A stretch of 64,000 nucleotides of DNA from Pseudonocardia hierapolitana (GCF_007994075.1 NZ_VIWU01000001.1:558001-622000); one strand, 5' to 3'; positions 50,845 through 59,907 are shown, counted from the stretch's first letter. Made by a program: numbers and translations. The notes: generated by a model from the sequence alone, not told the origin.

Positions 50845-52911
50845 TCAGGTCTCGACGTGCCGGATGGTGAGAGACCGTCCCGCCGCGGACTGGACGCGAA
50901 GCAGCGTCGCCGCCAGGGAGTCGGCGAACGGCCTCGAGAAGGGGTAACCCATGTCGCGGGTGTCGGGGTACCGGTCGACTGCGCCGCAGAAGCTCATCGA
51001 GCCGCAGCCGCCGGAGGGGCGTACGAGGTCCCGGGAGGCATCGGTGCAGATCACCGCGAGACGGTACTCGGCACCGTCAGGTCGCCCGCGCGGGAGCAGC
51101 AATGTGTAGGGCCACCCGCAGTCGCAGTAGTCGGGATCGTTCGGGTCGCCCTCGCCCTCCAGGACCGACCCGGGGTCGGTCTCGGCCGGCTTCTTCACGA
51201 CGGAGAACTCCGCGTCGGGGCGGTAGAGGACGGCACGGCCACCTGCGGGAACCTCGACGAGGAACTTGTCGAGCTCCATCCACATCGTCCGGTCGCCCGC
51301 CTCGGCGGCCGGGGCGATGAAGGAGCGCACCGTGATCGCGGTCGGCCGCGTAGCGGCGTTGCGGACCCGGACGACGAGTGCGAACGGGTCGTGGGTGAGG
51401 TGCGTGATGACCCGCCCGTCGGACAGGGTGCTGTCGGTCATGCGGGTGGTCAGCTCGTCGACCGCCTCCAGCCCGGCCGCCCCCGCGATGGGGCCGGCGG
51501 CAACCGGCGAGTCGAACACCGCACCCCCGATCGCGCTGGACAAGAGCGCGGTCGGATCGGCGCCCTCCGCGAGGCCGGCCGTCGACACCAGCACGAGATC
51601 CGGGCTGACCCACGGCTGCGGCGGGCCCGCGAGCCGATCACGCACGACGACGGGCGGTGTGTCCGACATGTCGTAGGCCGACTGGGTGTCCTGCCACGCG
51701 GTATTGATCTGGTCGACGTACTTGTGCCAGCGCCAGAAGATCGGGTCGCGGATCGCGACGACCGTGCTGATCATCACGCCTTCGCCCTGGTCGTCCGGCA
51801 GCGCGCCCAGCATGTTGTGGCCGAAGTTGTGGATTCCCGGGTACGTGGCCCGGTCGAGGCCGGTCAGGCGCGCGGCCGCCGCCTCGGTGGCCTCTCCGAG
51901 ACGGTCGCTGTCGACCGCGCGCGCCGGGCCGGTGGGCCGTACCAGGTCACCGGACCCGATGGCGGCGGCCAAGGCGGCGTGCCAGGTGGTCAGCAGGTCG
52001 ATGTCGCGTTGGGGGAGCTTCTCGTTCGGCCCGCGGGGCGTGAAGTCGGGCAAGTCGGGTCCGGGGTCGTAGCTCTCCGGGATGGGGGCGGCCCAGTTGC
52101 TCGGCCCGAACGCCTCGACCCGCGACCTGCCGAGCGAGAGCCGCTCCGCGTCGTACCGGGCGAGCATCTGGCTGTGCATGTAGAGGAAGAGTTCGCCCTG
52201 CCGGTCGTTGAGCCGGAACAGCGTGCGGTAGGCGATGGGGCTGAGGCCGCGCAGGACGGCCGCGAAGTCCGGCTGCGCGTTGACGAGGTCGAAGAAGGTG
52301 TCCCGGATCTCCTCCGGCGTGGCCGAGACGAGGAAGGTCGGCCAGTCGTGGGTGGCGTCCATCGCCCCGAGCAGCGCCGCGAGACCGGCCCGGTCCGCCG
52401 TGTCGGCCCAGACCAGCCAGTCGGCCGGCACCAGTCCTGCGAAGGGGTAGACCTGGTGCCAGTGCTCGTGGTGCTCGTTGGCGAAGGGGTCCTCGCGCCA
52501 GTAGTCGAGGACGTCCTCCGGAGTCGGGGTCCGCGGCTCGTCGGCGGTGCCGGCACCGCGGGACGGGGCGAACAACTGCGGGACCGCGCGGACCGTCCGC
52601 GGCTTGACCAGTCGGCGGGCGGGCCTGTGGTGCGTCACGAACATCGCCATCGCCTGCGCCACGAGCTGCGGCGGCAGATCGGTGCGCGACTCCGCCAGGT
52701 CGAGCGCGCTCTCCAGGCCGCCCTCCACCGAGTCCGACCGGGCGCTGGCGATCGCCATCTGGGCCGTGAGTGCCACCGCATCGGCGGCATCGTCCGGGTC
52801 GAACCAGTGGAACCGCGGCGGCGCCGTCGCGTCGAACGTGGCAGCCCGTCCGGAGAGGCGGTCGGTGAAGAGCGCGTTGCTGCGTTCCTGCAGCTCGGAC
52901 ATCGTGGGCAT
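50845..52911 (-). CDS. Hemocyanin/prophenoloxidase-like type 3 copper protein
   Basis: A 688-residue protein carrying the complete arthropod hemocyanin/phenoloxidase copper-site plan. CuA: HHEHWHQVYPF (His148 and His152) and GELFLYMHSQMLARYDAERL (His246). CuB: YPGIHNFGHNMLG (His361, His365) and DPIFWRWHKYVDQI (His396). A beta-rich third domain follows (RVITHLTHDPFALVVRVRN) and a C-terminal Cys-rich end (DYCDCGWPY, GGCGSMSFC) reminiscent of the disulphide-held hemocyanin C-terminus. No signal peptide, as in insect prophenoloxidases. Expected to bind O2 at a dicopper centre and oxidise phenols or carry oxygen. It is divergent from a metalloprotease gene. ATG at 52911 has GGGGAG six bases upstream. 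Confidence 0.85.
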   Translation of the reverse strand: MPTMSELQERSNALFTDRLSGRAATFDATAPPRFHWFDPDDAADAVALTAQMAIASARSDSVEGGLESALDLAESRTDLPPQLVAQAMAMFVTHHRPARRLVKPRTVRAVPQLFAPSRGAGTADEPRTPTPEDVLDYWREDPFANEHHEHWHQVYPFAGLVPADWLVWADTADRAGLAALLGAMDATHDWPTFLVSATPEEIRDTFFDLVNAQPDFAAVLRGLSPIAYRTLFRLNDRQGELFLYMHSQMLARYDAERLSLGRSRVEAFGPSNWAAPIPESYDPGPDLPDFTPRGPNEKLPQRDIDLLTTWHAALAAAIGSGDLVRPTGPARAVDSDRLGEATEAAAARLTGLDRATYPGIHNFGHNMLGALPDDQGEGVMISTVVAIRDPIFWRWHKYVDQINTAWQDTQSAYDMSDTPPVVVRDRLAGPPQPWVSPDLVLVSTAGLAEGADPTALLSSAIGGAVFDSPVAAGPIAGAAGLEAVDELTTRMTDSTLSDGRVITHLTHDPFALVVRVRNAATRPTAITVRSFIAPAAEAGDRTMWMELDKFLVEVPAGGRAVLYRPDAEFSVVKKPAETDPGSVLEGEGDPNDPDYCDCGWPYTLLLPRGRPDGAEYRLAVICTDASRDLVRPSGGCGSMSFCGAVDRYPDTRDMGYPFSRPFADSLAATLLRVQSAAGRSLTIRHVET

Positions 52912-53087
52912 GCCCAACTCCCCAGTCAGCAGATCGCCGCGCGCCCCCGATCGGGTGGCGTGGACCGAAGAGGTCGGGAACGCTCCGCCTGATACCGCCG
53001 CCCCGGCGTATCACGGGACTCCCGTGCGACGTCCTGCGAATCGGCGGCTCGTCGAGGCCGCGCTCACCCACGCTGGTTGGAGGCACG

Positions 53088-55199
53088 ATGAGCCGCACCA
53101 TCCCGTCGTCCACGGTCGTCGACACCACGCCGACCATCGAGCCTGCCGACCTCGCCGGGCCGGAGCTCCCGCGCATCGACGCCATCGAGGCGCTGCTCGC
53201 GGCAGCGAACGGCGTGGCGCCGCCCCTGGTCGCCCCGGCCTCCCCCCTCCAGGCGTTCAAGATCCTCCGCCAGGGCTGCTACCTCCTGACGTTCCGGCCA
53301 CTGCCGCCGACGCTCCCGTTGCCGGGACTGCAGTACGCCGGCACGATGCGGGTGGAGCACGGAACGGGCGCGCACGGGTCCGGCGACCTCTACCTCCGCG
53401 GGTCGACGCGGCCCGATCCCCGGGGAGGCGTTCCGAGCTTCCCCCTCGCGGACTACCGCTACTACCTCATGGCGAAGACGTTCTCGCCCGTCGCGCATCG
53501 CACACTCACCTTCACGTTCGAGCGACACCTCTTCGACCACGTCACCCGCACCTGGAGCAACCAGGGCGAGTTCACCGCGCAGATGGTGTGGGTGCCGGCG
53601 CCACCGGCGTTCCCGGACGCGGGGCAGTTCCTCGTCGGGCTGGTCACGGACCCGATGGGCATCGTCACCGGCTCGCTGTCGATGGGGTGGGTCGCCGACG
53701 AGCTGCGCAGGATGACGATCGAGATCGACCGGGTGGCGGTGTCCGAACCCCCGACGGGCGACTCCACCGGCACGGAGACCTGGTCATCGGTGTTCGCCCG
53801 CTCGAAGTGGCGAGCCGACGTGGCTGCGAGCAACACGAATCTCACCCAGCCGAGCGGCGACTCCTGGAGCGACGCCGAGCTGCACGCGCAGCTGCTCGCC
53901 TCGCGCGACCAGAACGACTTGAACGCGGAGTGGCGCTACATGATCCTCGCGGTGCGCAGGCTGGACTCCACGGAGCGGGGGATCATGTTCGACGCCTTCG
54001 CGACCGACTCGAACAACGTGCCCCGCGAGGGTGCCGCCCTGTCCTCGCACTGGGTCATCCCGAACGATCCACAGTGGGGCACGACGGCCGGGCAGCGCTT
54101 CGGCACGCAGGCCGACCCGTACTTCCGGACCGCCGTGCACGAGCTCGGGCACGCCCTCAACCTCATCCACGAGGAGTCCGAGGGCATCGCCGGGACGACC
54201 TTCATGACGACGACGCCGACGATCGTGGCGGCGGGCACGGCGACGCAGCCGTTCCCGACCAACATCACGTGGGATTTCCACCCCACGAACAAGCACCGGA
54301 TCAAGCACTGGCCCGACATCTACGTCCGCCCGGGCGGGCTCCCCTTCGCCTCCGCGCACACCACCACGCCTCTGGCCACCGCTGACGCGGTCGCCGACCG
54401 GGACGACATCCGCGTCGACGTGATCCCGGTCCGGTCCAGCTTCCCGATCGGCGCCCCGGTGCGGGTCGAGGTCCGGGTGACCAACATCGGCATCGACCCA
54501 CTGCCGTTCCCGACCCGCCTGCGCTACGAGGGCGGCCACATCGAGGGGACGGTGACCGCTCCCGGCGGCGCGCCGCGGCCGTTCCGGTCGATCGTGCGAT
54601 GCCTGGACGACGGCGCCGACGGGTACCTCGATCCCGGCGAGAGCCGGGTCGCGGGCCTGACCCTGCTGCGCGGGCCGGACGGGCCACTGTTCGCCACCTC
54701 GGGATCGCACGCCGTCGACGTCGCCGTTCTGTTCACCGGGCACGACGGGCTGCCGGCCCGCGCACGCGGCTCGGCAGCGGTGTGGGTCGACCACGCCGCG
54801 AGGGCGGACCACGCGGAGGCCGCGGCCCGGGTGCTCGCCTCGCCCGACCTGTCCGTCGTCGTCGCGCTCGGCGGTGGGGACCACCTCGACGACGGGGTCA
54901 GCGCCCTTTCGGATGCACTGGCCGACTCCACACTGCACCCGCACTACGAGGTCACCGAGGCGCTCCGGACGGGTCGCCCGTTCCAGGACCGTGCCGCCCT
55001 GACCGCCGACGCGGCTGATGTGGTGACGGCCGACGTCGTGGCGACCGGCGACGAGATCGCCGCCGTTGCCCGCGCGCTCGCCCGACGGCGGAGCGGGGCC
55101 GCGGACGCCGTCCGGACCGCGATGCGATCGCTACGGGCCGCCGCGGCCGGCACGGCCGACGCGCGGGACGTGACCGATCGCATCGACGGATCGCGCTGA
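53088..55199 (+). CDS. Metzincin-like zinc metalloprotease, multidomain
   Basis: A 703-residue protein with zinc motif HELGHALNLIHE (His351, Glu352, His355, His361), the metzincin HEXXHXXGXXH spacing with Asn instead of Gly, and a possible Met-turn in TTFMTTTPT. The N-terminal ~330 residues are beta-rich and unrecognised (YLLTFRPLPPTLPLPGLQYA, ADYRYYLMAKTFSP). After the protease come a CARDB-like beta region (VRVEVRVTNIGIDPLPFPTR) and a helical Ala-rich end. No secretion signal seen. GGAGG precedes the ATG. Divergent from the hemocyanin-like gene over 176 bp, so the two are probably coregulated; insect prophenoloxidase is activated by a protease, although of another class. Confidence 0.8.
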   Translation: MSRTIPSSTVVDTTPTIEPADLAGPELPRIDAIEALLAAANGVAPPLVAPASPLQAFKILRQGCYLLTFRPLPPTLPLPGLQYAGTMRVEHGTGAHGSGDLYLRGSTRPDPRGGVPSFPLADYRYYLMAKTFSPVAHRTLTFTFERHLFDHVTRTWSNQGEFTAQMVWVPAPPAFPDAGQFLVGLVTDPMGIVTGSLSMGWVADELRRMTIEIDRVAVSEPPTGDSTGTETWSSVFARSKWRADVAASNTNLTQPSGDSWSDAELHAQLLASRDQNDLNAEWRYMILAVRRLDSTERGIMFDAFATDSNNVPREGAALSSHWVIPNDPQWGTTAGQRFGTQADPYFRTAVHELGHALNLIHEESEGIAGTTFMTTTPTIVAAGTATQPFPTNITWDFHPTNKHRIKHWPDIYVRPGGLPFASAHTTTPLATADAVADRDDIRVDVIPVRSSFPIGAPVRVEVRVTNIGIDPLPFPTRLRYEGGHIEGTVTAPGGAPRPFRSIVRCLDDGADGYLDPGESRVAGLTLLRGPDGPLFATSGSHAVDVAVLFTGHDGLPARARGSAAVWVDHAARADHAEAAARVLASPDLSVVVALGGGDHLDDGVSALSDALADSTLHPHYEVTEALRTGRPFQDRAALTADAADVVTADVVATGDEIAAVARALARRRSGAADAVRTAMRSLRAAAAGTADARDVTDRIDGSR

Positions 55200-55206
55200 A
55201 CTGGCC

Positions 55207-55632
55207 GTGCAGCTGGATCTCGGGCCGGGCGGGCCGGTCCTCGACGGGGTACCGGTGCCGGATCCCGCAGCCCTGGAGGCGGTGCTCGGGCCACCGAGCC
55301 GCACCGAAGCGGTGGGGAGGGCCATCCCCGGTGCCGAGGACCGCAGCACCCCGGAGCGGGTGTCGGTCTGGGACGAGGTCGGGCTGATCGCCGCCCCCGG
55401 GCTGCTGAGCGTCGCGGTCGGGGACAACCTGCTCGACGAGCCGATCTGGCCACGACACCGGTTCCCCGGACCGGTGCAGGCCGGCGGCGTGCCGCTCGAC
55501 CCGGAGACCATGGCCGTCGACCCGCTGCGCGAACAACGCCGCACGCGCGCGCTCGAGGACGGCGACCTGACCGTGATCACCGACTGGCGCGGGCGACCGA
55601 CGAAGTTCGTGTGGACCCGGCGCGAGTTGTGA
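55207..55632 (+). CDS. Hypothetical protein
   Basis: A 141-residue protein from a GTG seven bases after the metalloprotease stop, so probably cotranscribed. The sequence (LDLGPGGPVLDGVPVPDPAA, then VSVWDEVGLIAAPGLLSVAV) reads as an all-beta, soluble domain without Cys. I do not recognise a named family. The end (DWRGRPTKFVWTRREL) abuts the convergent dehydrogenase stop with no spacer. Confidence 0.6.
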   Translation: MQLDLGPGGPVLDGVPVPDPAALEAVLGPPSRTEAVGRAIPGAEDRSTPERVSVWDEVGLIAAPGLLSVAVGDNLLDEPIWPRHRFPGPVQAGGVPLDPETMAVDPLREQRRTRALEDGDLTVITDWRGRPTKFVWTRREL

Positions 55633-56838
55633 TCACGAACGTTCGCCGGCCGCCGCAGGCTGCAGCAGCGTCTTCACCATCCCGTCCTTCTTGGCCTGGA
55701 ACGTGGCGTAGGCCTCGGGCGCGGCGTCGAGCGGCAGGTGGTGGGTGGCGAAGCCGTCCACGCCGAGCGGGTCGCCCTCGACGAGCAGCGGGAGGATCTC
55801 GGGCACCCAGCGGTGCACGTTGGCCTGCCCCATGCGCAGCTGGATCTGCTTGTCGAACAGGGTGAGCATCGGCAGCGGGTCGGCCATGCCGCCGTACACC
55901 CCGCTGAGCGAGATCGTGCCACCGCGGCGCACCAGCTCGATCGCGGAGTAGAGGGCGTTCAGCCGGTCCGCGCCCGCGGTCTCCATCAGCTTCGCGGCCA
56001 CGGCGTCGGGCAGCAGGCCGGTCAGCTGGTGCGCGAGCTTCCCGATGGGCGAGCCGTGCGCCTCCATCCCGACCGCGTCGATCACCGCGTCCGCCCCGCG
56101 CCCGCCGGTGAGCTCGCGGACGTGGTCGACGAGGTCCCGGCCGTGATCGGTCAGGTCGAGCACGGTGATCCCGCGGGCGCGGGCCCGTTCCAGCCGCTCC
56201 GGCACCAGGTCGACACCGATCACGTTCTCGGTCCCCCGGTGCCGGGCGATCCGGGTGCTCATGTCGCCGATCGGGCCGAGACCGAGCACGAGCAGCGAGC
56301 CGCCGTTCGGCACGGCCGCGTACTCGACGGCCTGCCAGGCCGTGGGCAGCACGTCGGAGAGGTAGACGAAACGATCGTCCGGCGGGCCGTCCGGGACCTT
56401 GATCGGCAGCGTGTCCCCGAACGGGACGCGCAGGTACTCGGCCTGGCCCCCGGGCACCTGGCCGTAGAGCTTCGTGTAGCCGAACAGCGACCCGCCCTTC
56501 CCGTGGGCGTGCACCTGCGTGGTCTCGCACTGGGAGTGCAACCCGCGCACGCACATCCAGCACGTGCCGCAGGAGACGTTGAACGGGATGACGACCCGGT
56601 CGCCGGGCGCCAGGGCGTTGACCTCGCTGCCCACCTCCTCGACCACGCCCATCGGCTCGTGCCCGAGGATGTCCCCCTCCTCGAGGAACGGGCCGAGCAC
56701 CTCGTAGAGGTGCAGGTCGGAGCCGCAGATGCCGGACGAGGTGACGCGCACGAGCACGTCGGTCGGTGCCTGGATCGTCGGGTCGGGCACGGTGTCCACG
56801 CGCACGTCGCGCTTCCCGTGCCAGGTGACCGCTCGCAT
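55633..56838 (-). CDS. Zinc-dependent alcohol dehydrogenase (formaldehyde dehydrogenase-like)
   Basis: A 401-residue zinc MDR enzyme. Catalytic-zinc motif GICGSDLHLYE and GHEPMGVVEEVG; structural-zinc lobe VSCGTCWMCVRGLHSQCE with four Cys; Rossmann motif LVLGLGPIGDMSTRIARHRG; acidic strand end VIGVDLVPERL (NAD preference). The insert AVIDAVGMEAHGSPIGKLAH is typical of the glutathione-independent formaldehyde dehydrogenase/threonine dehydrogenase branch. ATG at 56838 has GGGAGG/GGAGG upstream. A 74-bp piece of a second copy survives at 50724. Divergent from the SDR at 56932. Confidence 0.92.
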   Translation of the reverse strand: MRAVTWHGKRDVRVDTVPDPTIQAPTDVLVRVTSSGICGSDLHLYEVLGPFLEEGDILGHEPMGVVEEVGSEVNALAPGDRVVIPFNVSCGTCWMCVRGLHSQCETTQVHAHGKGGSLFGYTKLYGQVPGGQAEYLRVPFGDTLPIKVPDGPPDDRFVYLSDVLPTAWQAVEYAAVPNGGSLLVLGLGPIGDMSTRIARHRGTENVIGVDLVPERLERARARGITVLDLTDHGRDLVDHVRELTGGRGADAVIDAVGMEAHGSPIGKLAHQLTGLLPDAVAAKLMETAGADRLNALYSAIELVRRGGTISLSGVYGGMADPLPMLTLFDKQIQLRMGQANVHRWVPEILPLLVEGDPLGVDGFATHHLPLDAAPEAYATFQAKKDGMVKTLLQPAAAGERS

Positions 56839-56931
56839 GAGGACTCCTCCCGGGGAGGTCGATCCGGACGTCGGACCCATGCCATTCCCCGGATGGGTTG
56901 CCGGAAACGCCGGCCGGGTAGCCCCCCGCGC

Positions 56932-57732
56932 ATGACCTCGTCCACCACCAGGCCACTCGCCTTGGTCACCGGCGCCTCGAGCGGGATCGGGCGGGAGCTC
57001 GCCCACGAGTTCGCCGAGCACGGGTTCGACCTCGTCGTCACCGCCGAGGACGCCCGGCTCGACGCGGCGGCCGCCGACCTGCGCACCGCGCGCGTCGACG
57101 TCCACGCCGTGCGCGCCGACCTGCGCACGGCCGATGGCGTCGAGCAGCTCTGGTCGGCGGTCACCGCCACCGGACGCCCGCTCGACGCCGTCGCCCTCAA
57201 CGCCGGGGTCGGGAAGGGCGGCGCGTTCGTCGACACCGAGCTCGCCGACGAGCTGGCGATCATCGCCCTCAACATCACCTCGACCGTGCGGCTGGCCAAG
57301 CACGTGCTGCGCGACATGACCGCCCGCGACGAGGGGCGGGTGCTGATCACGTCCTCGGTCGCCTCGACGATGCCCGGCAGCTTCCAGGCCGTCTACAACG
57401 CGTCGAAGTCCTTCCTGCAGTCCTTCGCCGAGGCGCTGCAGGAGGAGCTGCGCGACACCGCGGTCACGGTGACCTCGCTGATGCCCGGCCCGACCGAGAC
57501 CGACTTCTTCCGCCGCGCCGACATGGAGGACACGAAGGTCGGCGCGTCGTCCAAGGACGACGCCGGGCAGGTCGCGAGGCAGGGCTTCGAGGCTCTCATG
57601 AAGGGCGAGCGGCGGGTCGTCGCCGGATCGCGGGGCACGAGGGCGCAGGAGGCCGTGGGCAAGGTCATCCCCGACGCCCTGAAGGCGAAGATGCACCGCA
57701 GGATGGCGGAGCCGGGTTCGGCCGACCAGTAG
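56932..57732 (+). CDS. SDR-family oxidoreductase
   Basis: A 266-residue SDR of the short, YqjQ/DltE-like type: TGASSGIGRELAHEFAEHGF, LNAGVG, Ser in ITSSVASTM, Tyr/Lys in YNASKSFLQSFAEAL. The TSLMPGPTETDFFRRADM segment and the C-terminal VIPDALKAKMHRRMAEPG are typical of a group often found with zinc alcohol dehydrogenases in stress-related clusters. It is divergent from that dehydrogenase, with the shared promoter region of 93 bp. Confidence 0.9.
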   Translation: MTSSTTRPLALVTGASSGIGRELAHEFAEHGFDLVVTAEDARLDAAAADLRTARVDVHAVRADLRTADGVEQLWSAVTATGRPLDAVALNAGVGKGGAFVDTELADELAIIALNITSTVRLAKHVLRDMTARDEGRVLITSSVASTMPGSFQAVYNASKSFLQSFAEALQEELRDTAVTVTSLMPGPTETDFFRRADMEDTKVGASSKDDAGQVARQGFEALMKGERRVVAGSRGTRAQEAVGKVIPDALKAKMHRRMAEPGSADQ

Positions 57733-57742
57733 TGTCCGGGCC

Positions 57743-58243
57743 GTGGCGACCGGCGACGGCGTGGTGACCCTGCGGCCCGCACGGCCCGACGACGCGCCCG
57801 CGGTCGCCGGGATCTGGCGCAGCGGCTGGCGCGACGGCCACCTCGGCCACGTCCCCGGCGAGCTGCTCGCGGCGCGGACGGACGCATCGTTCGACGTCCG
57901 CGCGGGCGAGCGGACCGGCGACACGGTGGTCGCGGTCGTCGACGGTGCCGTCGCGGGATTCGTGATGGTGGTCGGCGACGAGGTCGAGCAGGTCTACGTC
58001 GCGCAGGCCCACCGGGGAACGGCGGTGGCGGCCACCCTCCTCGCCGAGGCCGAGAGGCTCGTCCGCGCGAACGGGCACAGCCGGGCGTGGCTCGCCGTCG
58101 TCGCGGGCAACAGCAGGGCACGCCGGTTCTACGAGCGGAACGGGTGGACCGACGAGGGCCCGTTCGAGCACAGGGCGGAGGGGCCGGACGGCCCCATCCA
58201 CGTCCCGGCACACCGCTACGTGAAGCGCCTCGTCAGCGGCTGA
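57743..58243 (+). CDS. GNAT acetyltransferase
   Basis: A 166-residue N-acetyltransferase from a GTG start: N-terminal VVTLRPARPDDAPAVAGIWR, acetyl-CoA loop QAHRGTAVAATLLAEAERLV (a variant of Q/RxxGxG/A), and the C-terminal AWLAVVAGNSRARRFYERNG. It follows the SDR by 10 bp and is probably cotranscribed. The acceptor is unknown. Confidence 0.88.
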   Translation: MATGDGVVTLRPARPDDAPAVAGIWRSGWRDGHLGHVPGELLAARTDASFDVRAGERTGDTVVAVVDGAVAGFVMVVGDEVEQVYVAQAHRGTAVAATLLAEAERLVRANGHSRAWLAVVAGNSRARRFYERNGWTDEGPFEHRAEGPDGPIHVPAHRYVKRLVSG

Positions 58244-58333
58244 GGGTCCATGCGTTCGCTTCGTTCCGAAGGGGGTACCTCGCCCCTCGAGGAAGTTCCT
58301 CAAGGAAGCGGGAACCTCCCGAGGAGGATCGCC

Positions 58334-58780
58334 ATGGCCACTCCAGGCAGCCGTGCCGTCAACGTCCGCCGGCCCATCCAGCTCGCCGCACTCGTCGTGG
58401 GTGTCGTGTTCCTGTTGGTCGGCGTTCTGGGCTTCATCCCCGGCATCACCACCAACTTCGACACACTGACATTCGCCGGCCACCAGTCCGAGGCGATGTT
58501 GCTCGGCCTGTTCCAGGTCTCGGTGCTGCACAACATCGTGCACCTGTTGTTCGGCGTCGCCGGGTTGGCGATGTCACGCAGCGCGGCAGGGGCCCGCAAC
58601 TTCCTGATCTACGGCGGCGCGGTCTACGCCGTGCTGTGGCTGTACGGGCTGCTGATCGACCAGAGCAGCGCTGTGAACTTCGTGCCGATCAACACGGCCG
58701 ACAACTGGCTGCACCTGGTGCTTGCCGTCGGCATGATCGCGCTCGGCTTCCTGGTCGACCGGGACCGCCGCACGGTCTGA
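58334..58780 (+). CDS. DUF4383 membrane protein
   Basis: A 148-residue protein with four membrane segments: LAALVVGVVFLLVGVLGFIP, LLGLFQVSVLHNIVHLLFGV, FLIYGGAVYAVLWLYGLLID and WLHLVLAVGMIALGFLVDRD. The VLHNIVHLLFGVAGL pattern is typical of DUF4383, a family common in actinobacteria and often stress-induced. The ATG at 58334 has GAGGAGG upstream. The leader contains GAGGAAGTTCCTC, a 13-bp dyad. Confidence 0.88.
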   Translation: MATPGSRAVNVRRPIQLAALVVGVVFLLVGVLGFIPGITTNFDTLTFAGHQSEAMLLGLFQVSVLHNIVHLLFGVAGLAMSRSAAGARNFLIYGGAVYAVLWLYGLLIDQSSAVNFVPINTADNWLHLVLAVGMIALGFLVDRDRRTV

Positions 58781-58793
58781 CGCAGGCCGAACC

Positions 58794-58824
58794 GGAGCCC
58801 ATCGTCCACCGGGCGGTGGGCTCC
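58794..58824. terminator. Bidirectional terminator hairpin
   Basis: GGAGCCCA (58794-58801) and TGGGCTCC (58817-58824) pair, with an inner CCACC/GGTGG alternative pairing. It lies in the 51-bp gap between the convergent DUF4383 and LigD-type polymerase genes. Confidence 0.6.
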
Positions 58825-58831
58825 GTCCCGA

Positions 58832-59875
58832 TCAAACGGGGTCGCCCGGCTGCGTCCGGGCGCGGCTCGGCTGCACCCGCATCGGCTCGCCGGGCATCTT
58901 CGGGTACTCCGGGGGATACGGCAGGTCGCCGAGCCCGCGGTCGCGCTCGTCCGCGGCGTACCAGTCGAGCACGGTCTCGAGCCCGCCCACCGCCTCGTCC
59001 ATGCCGGCGTGCGGATCGCCGTGGTCGGCGTAGAGCCCGGGCACGGTGCGCACGTCGAAGTCCTCGGGCTCGACGTCCGGCAGCGCCTCCCACGTCACCG
59101 GCATCGACACCGTGGCGCGCGGTCGGCCTCGCACCGACCACGCCGACGCCACCGTGCGGTCGCGGGCGGCCTGGTTGTAGTCGAGGAACACGCGCTCCCC
59201 GCGCTCCTCCTTCCACCACGCGACGGTGGCCTTCTCCGGCAGCCGGTCGGCGACCCGCCGCGCGATCGCGATCACCGCGTGCCGCACCGCCACGAAGTCC
59301 CACTCCGGGCGGATGCGGCAGAACACGTGGACACCGCGCCCGCCCGACGTCTTCGGCCAGCCAACCAGCCCGGCCTCGTCGAGCACCTCGTGCAGCACGG
59401 CGGCGACGGCCACGGCGTCGGCGAAGTCGGTGCCCGGCTGCGGGTCGAGGTCGATGCGCAGCTCGTCGGGGCGATCGGGGTCGGCGCGCCGGACCGGCCA
59501 CGGGTGGAAGTCGAAGGTGCCCATGTTGGCCGCCCAGACCAGCACGGCCTGCTCGGTGGGGCACAGCGAGTCGGCGGTGCGGCCGCTGGGGAACGTCACG
59601 CGCACGGTCTCGACGTACGGCGGGGCCCCCTTCGGCAGCCGCTTGGCGAAGAACGACTCGCCGTCCACGCCGTCGGGGTAGCGCTTGAGATTAGTGGGAC
59701 GCTCCCGCAACGCGCCCAGCAGCGGCGCCGCGACCGCCCGGTAGTACTCGACGACCTCGCCCTTGGTGATCCCCCGCTCCGGGAAGTACACCTTGTCCGG
59801 GCTGGTCAGCCGGACCTCACGGTCGCCGTCCGGGCCGGGGACAGCCAGCAGCACCGCCGCGCTCTTGCTCGCCAC
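58832..59875 (-). CDS. LigD-type DNA primase-polymerase (PolDom), stand-alone
   Basis: A 347-residue archaeo-eukaryotic-primase-type polymerase domain of bacterial NHEJ. It starts VRLTSPDKVYFPERGITKGE, the usual LigD polymerase opening. Catalytic acidic residues are in ELRIDLDPQPGTDFADAV; WPKTSGGRGVHVFCRI binds the nucleotide; FLDYNQAARDRTVASAWSVR completes the site. Ligase and nuclease domains are absent and no ku gene is nearby. Such enzymes add ribonucleotides at broken DNA ends. GTG start at 59875. Confidence 0.92.
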   Translation of the reverse strand: MASKSAAVLLAVPGPDGDREVRLTSPDKVYFPERGITKGEVVEYYRAVAAPLLGALRERPTNLKRYPDGVDGESFFAKRLPKGAPPYVETVRVTFPSGRTADSLCPTEQAVLVWAANMGTFDFHPWPVRRADPDRPDELRIDLDPQPGTDFADAVAVAAVLHEVLDEAGLVGWPKTSGGRGVHVFCRIRPEWDFVAVRHAVIAIARRVADRLPEKATVAWWKEERGERVFLDYNQAARDRTVASAWSVRGRPRATVSMPVTWEALPDVEPEDFDVRTVPGLYADHGDPHAGMDEAVGGLETVLDWYAADERDRGLGDLPYPPEYPKMPGEPMRVQPSRARTQPGDPV

Positions 59876-59907
59876 GACTGCGGACGCTACCCGCTACCCT
59901 TGCCGGG

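Noticed and set aside
50845..52911. Ordinary bacterial tyrosinase
   Set aside because: Tyrosinases are ~270-300 residues with different His spacing. The long helical N-domain, HHEHWH motif, ARYDAERL helix and beta C-domain match the arthropod-type family.
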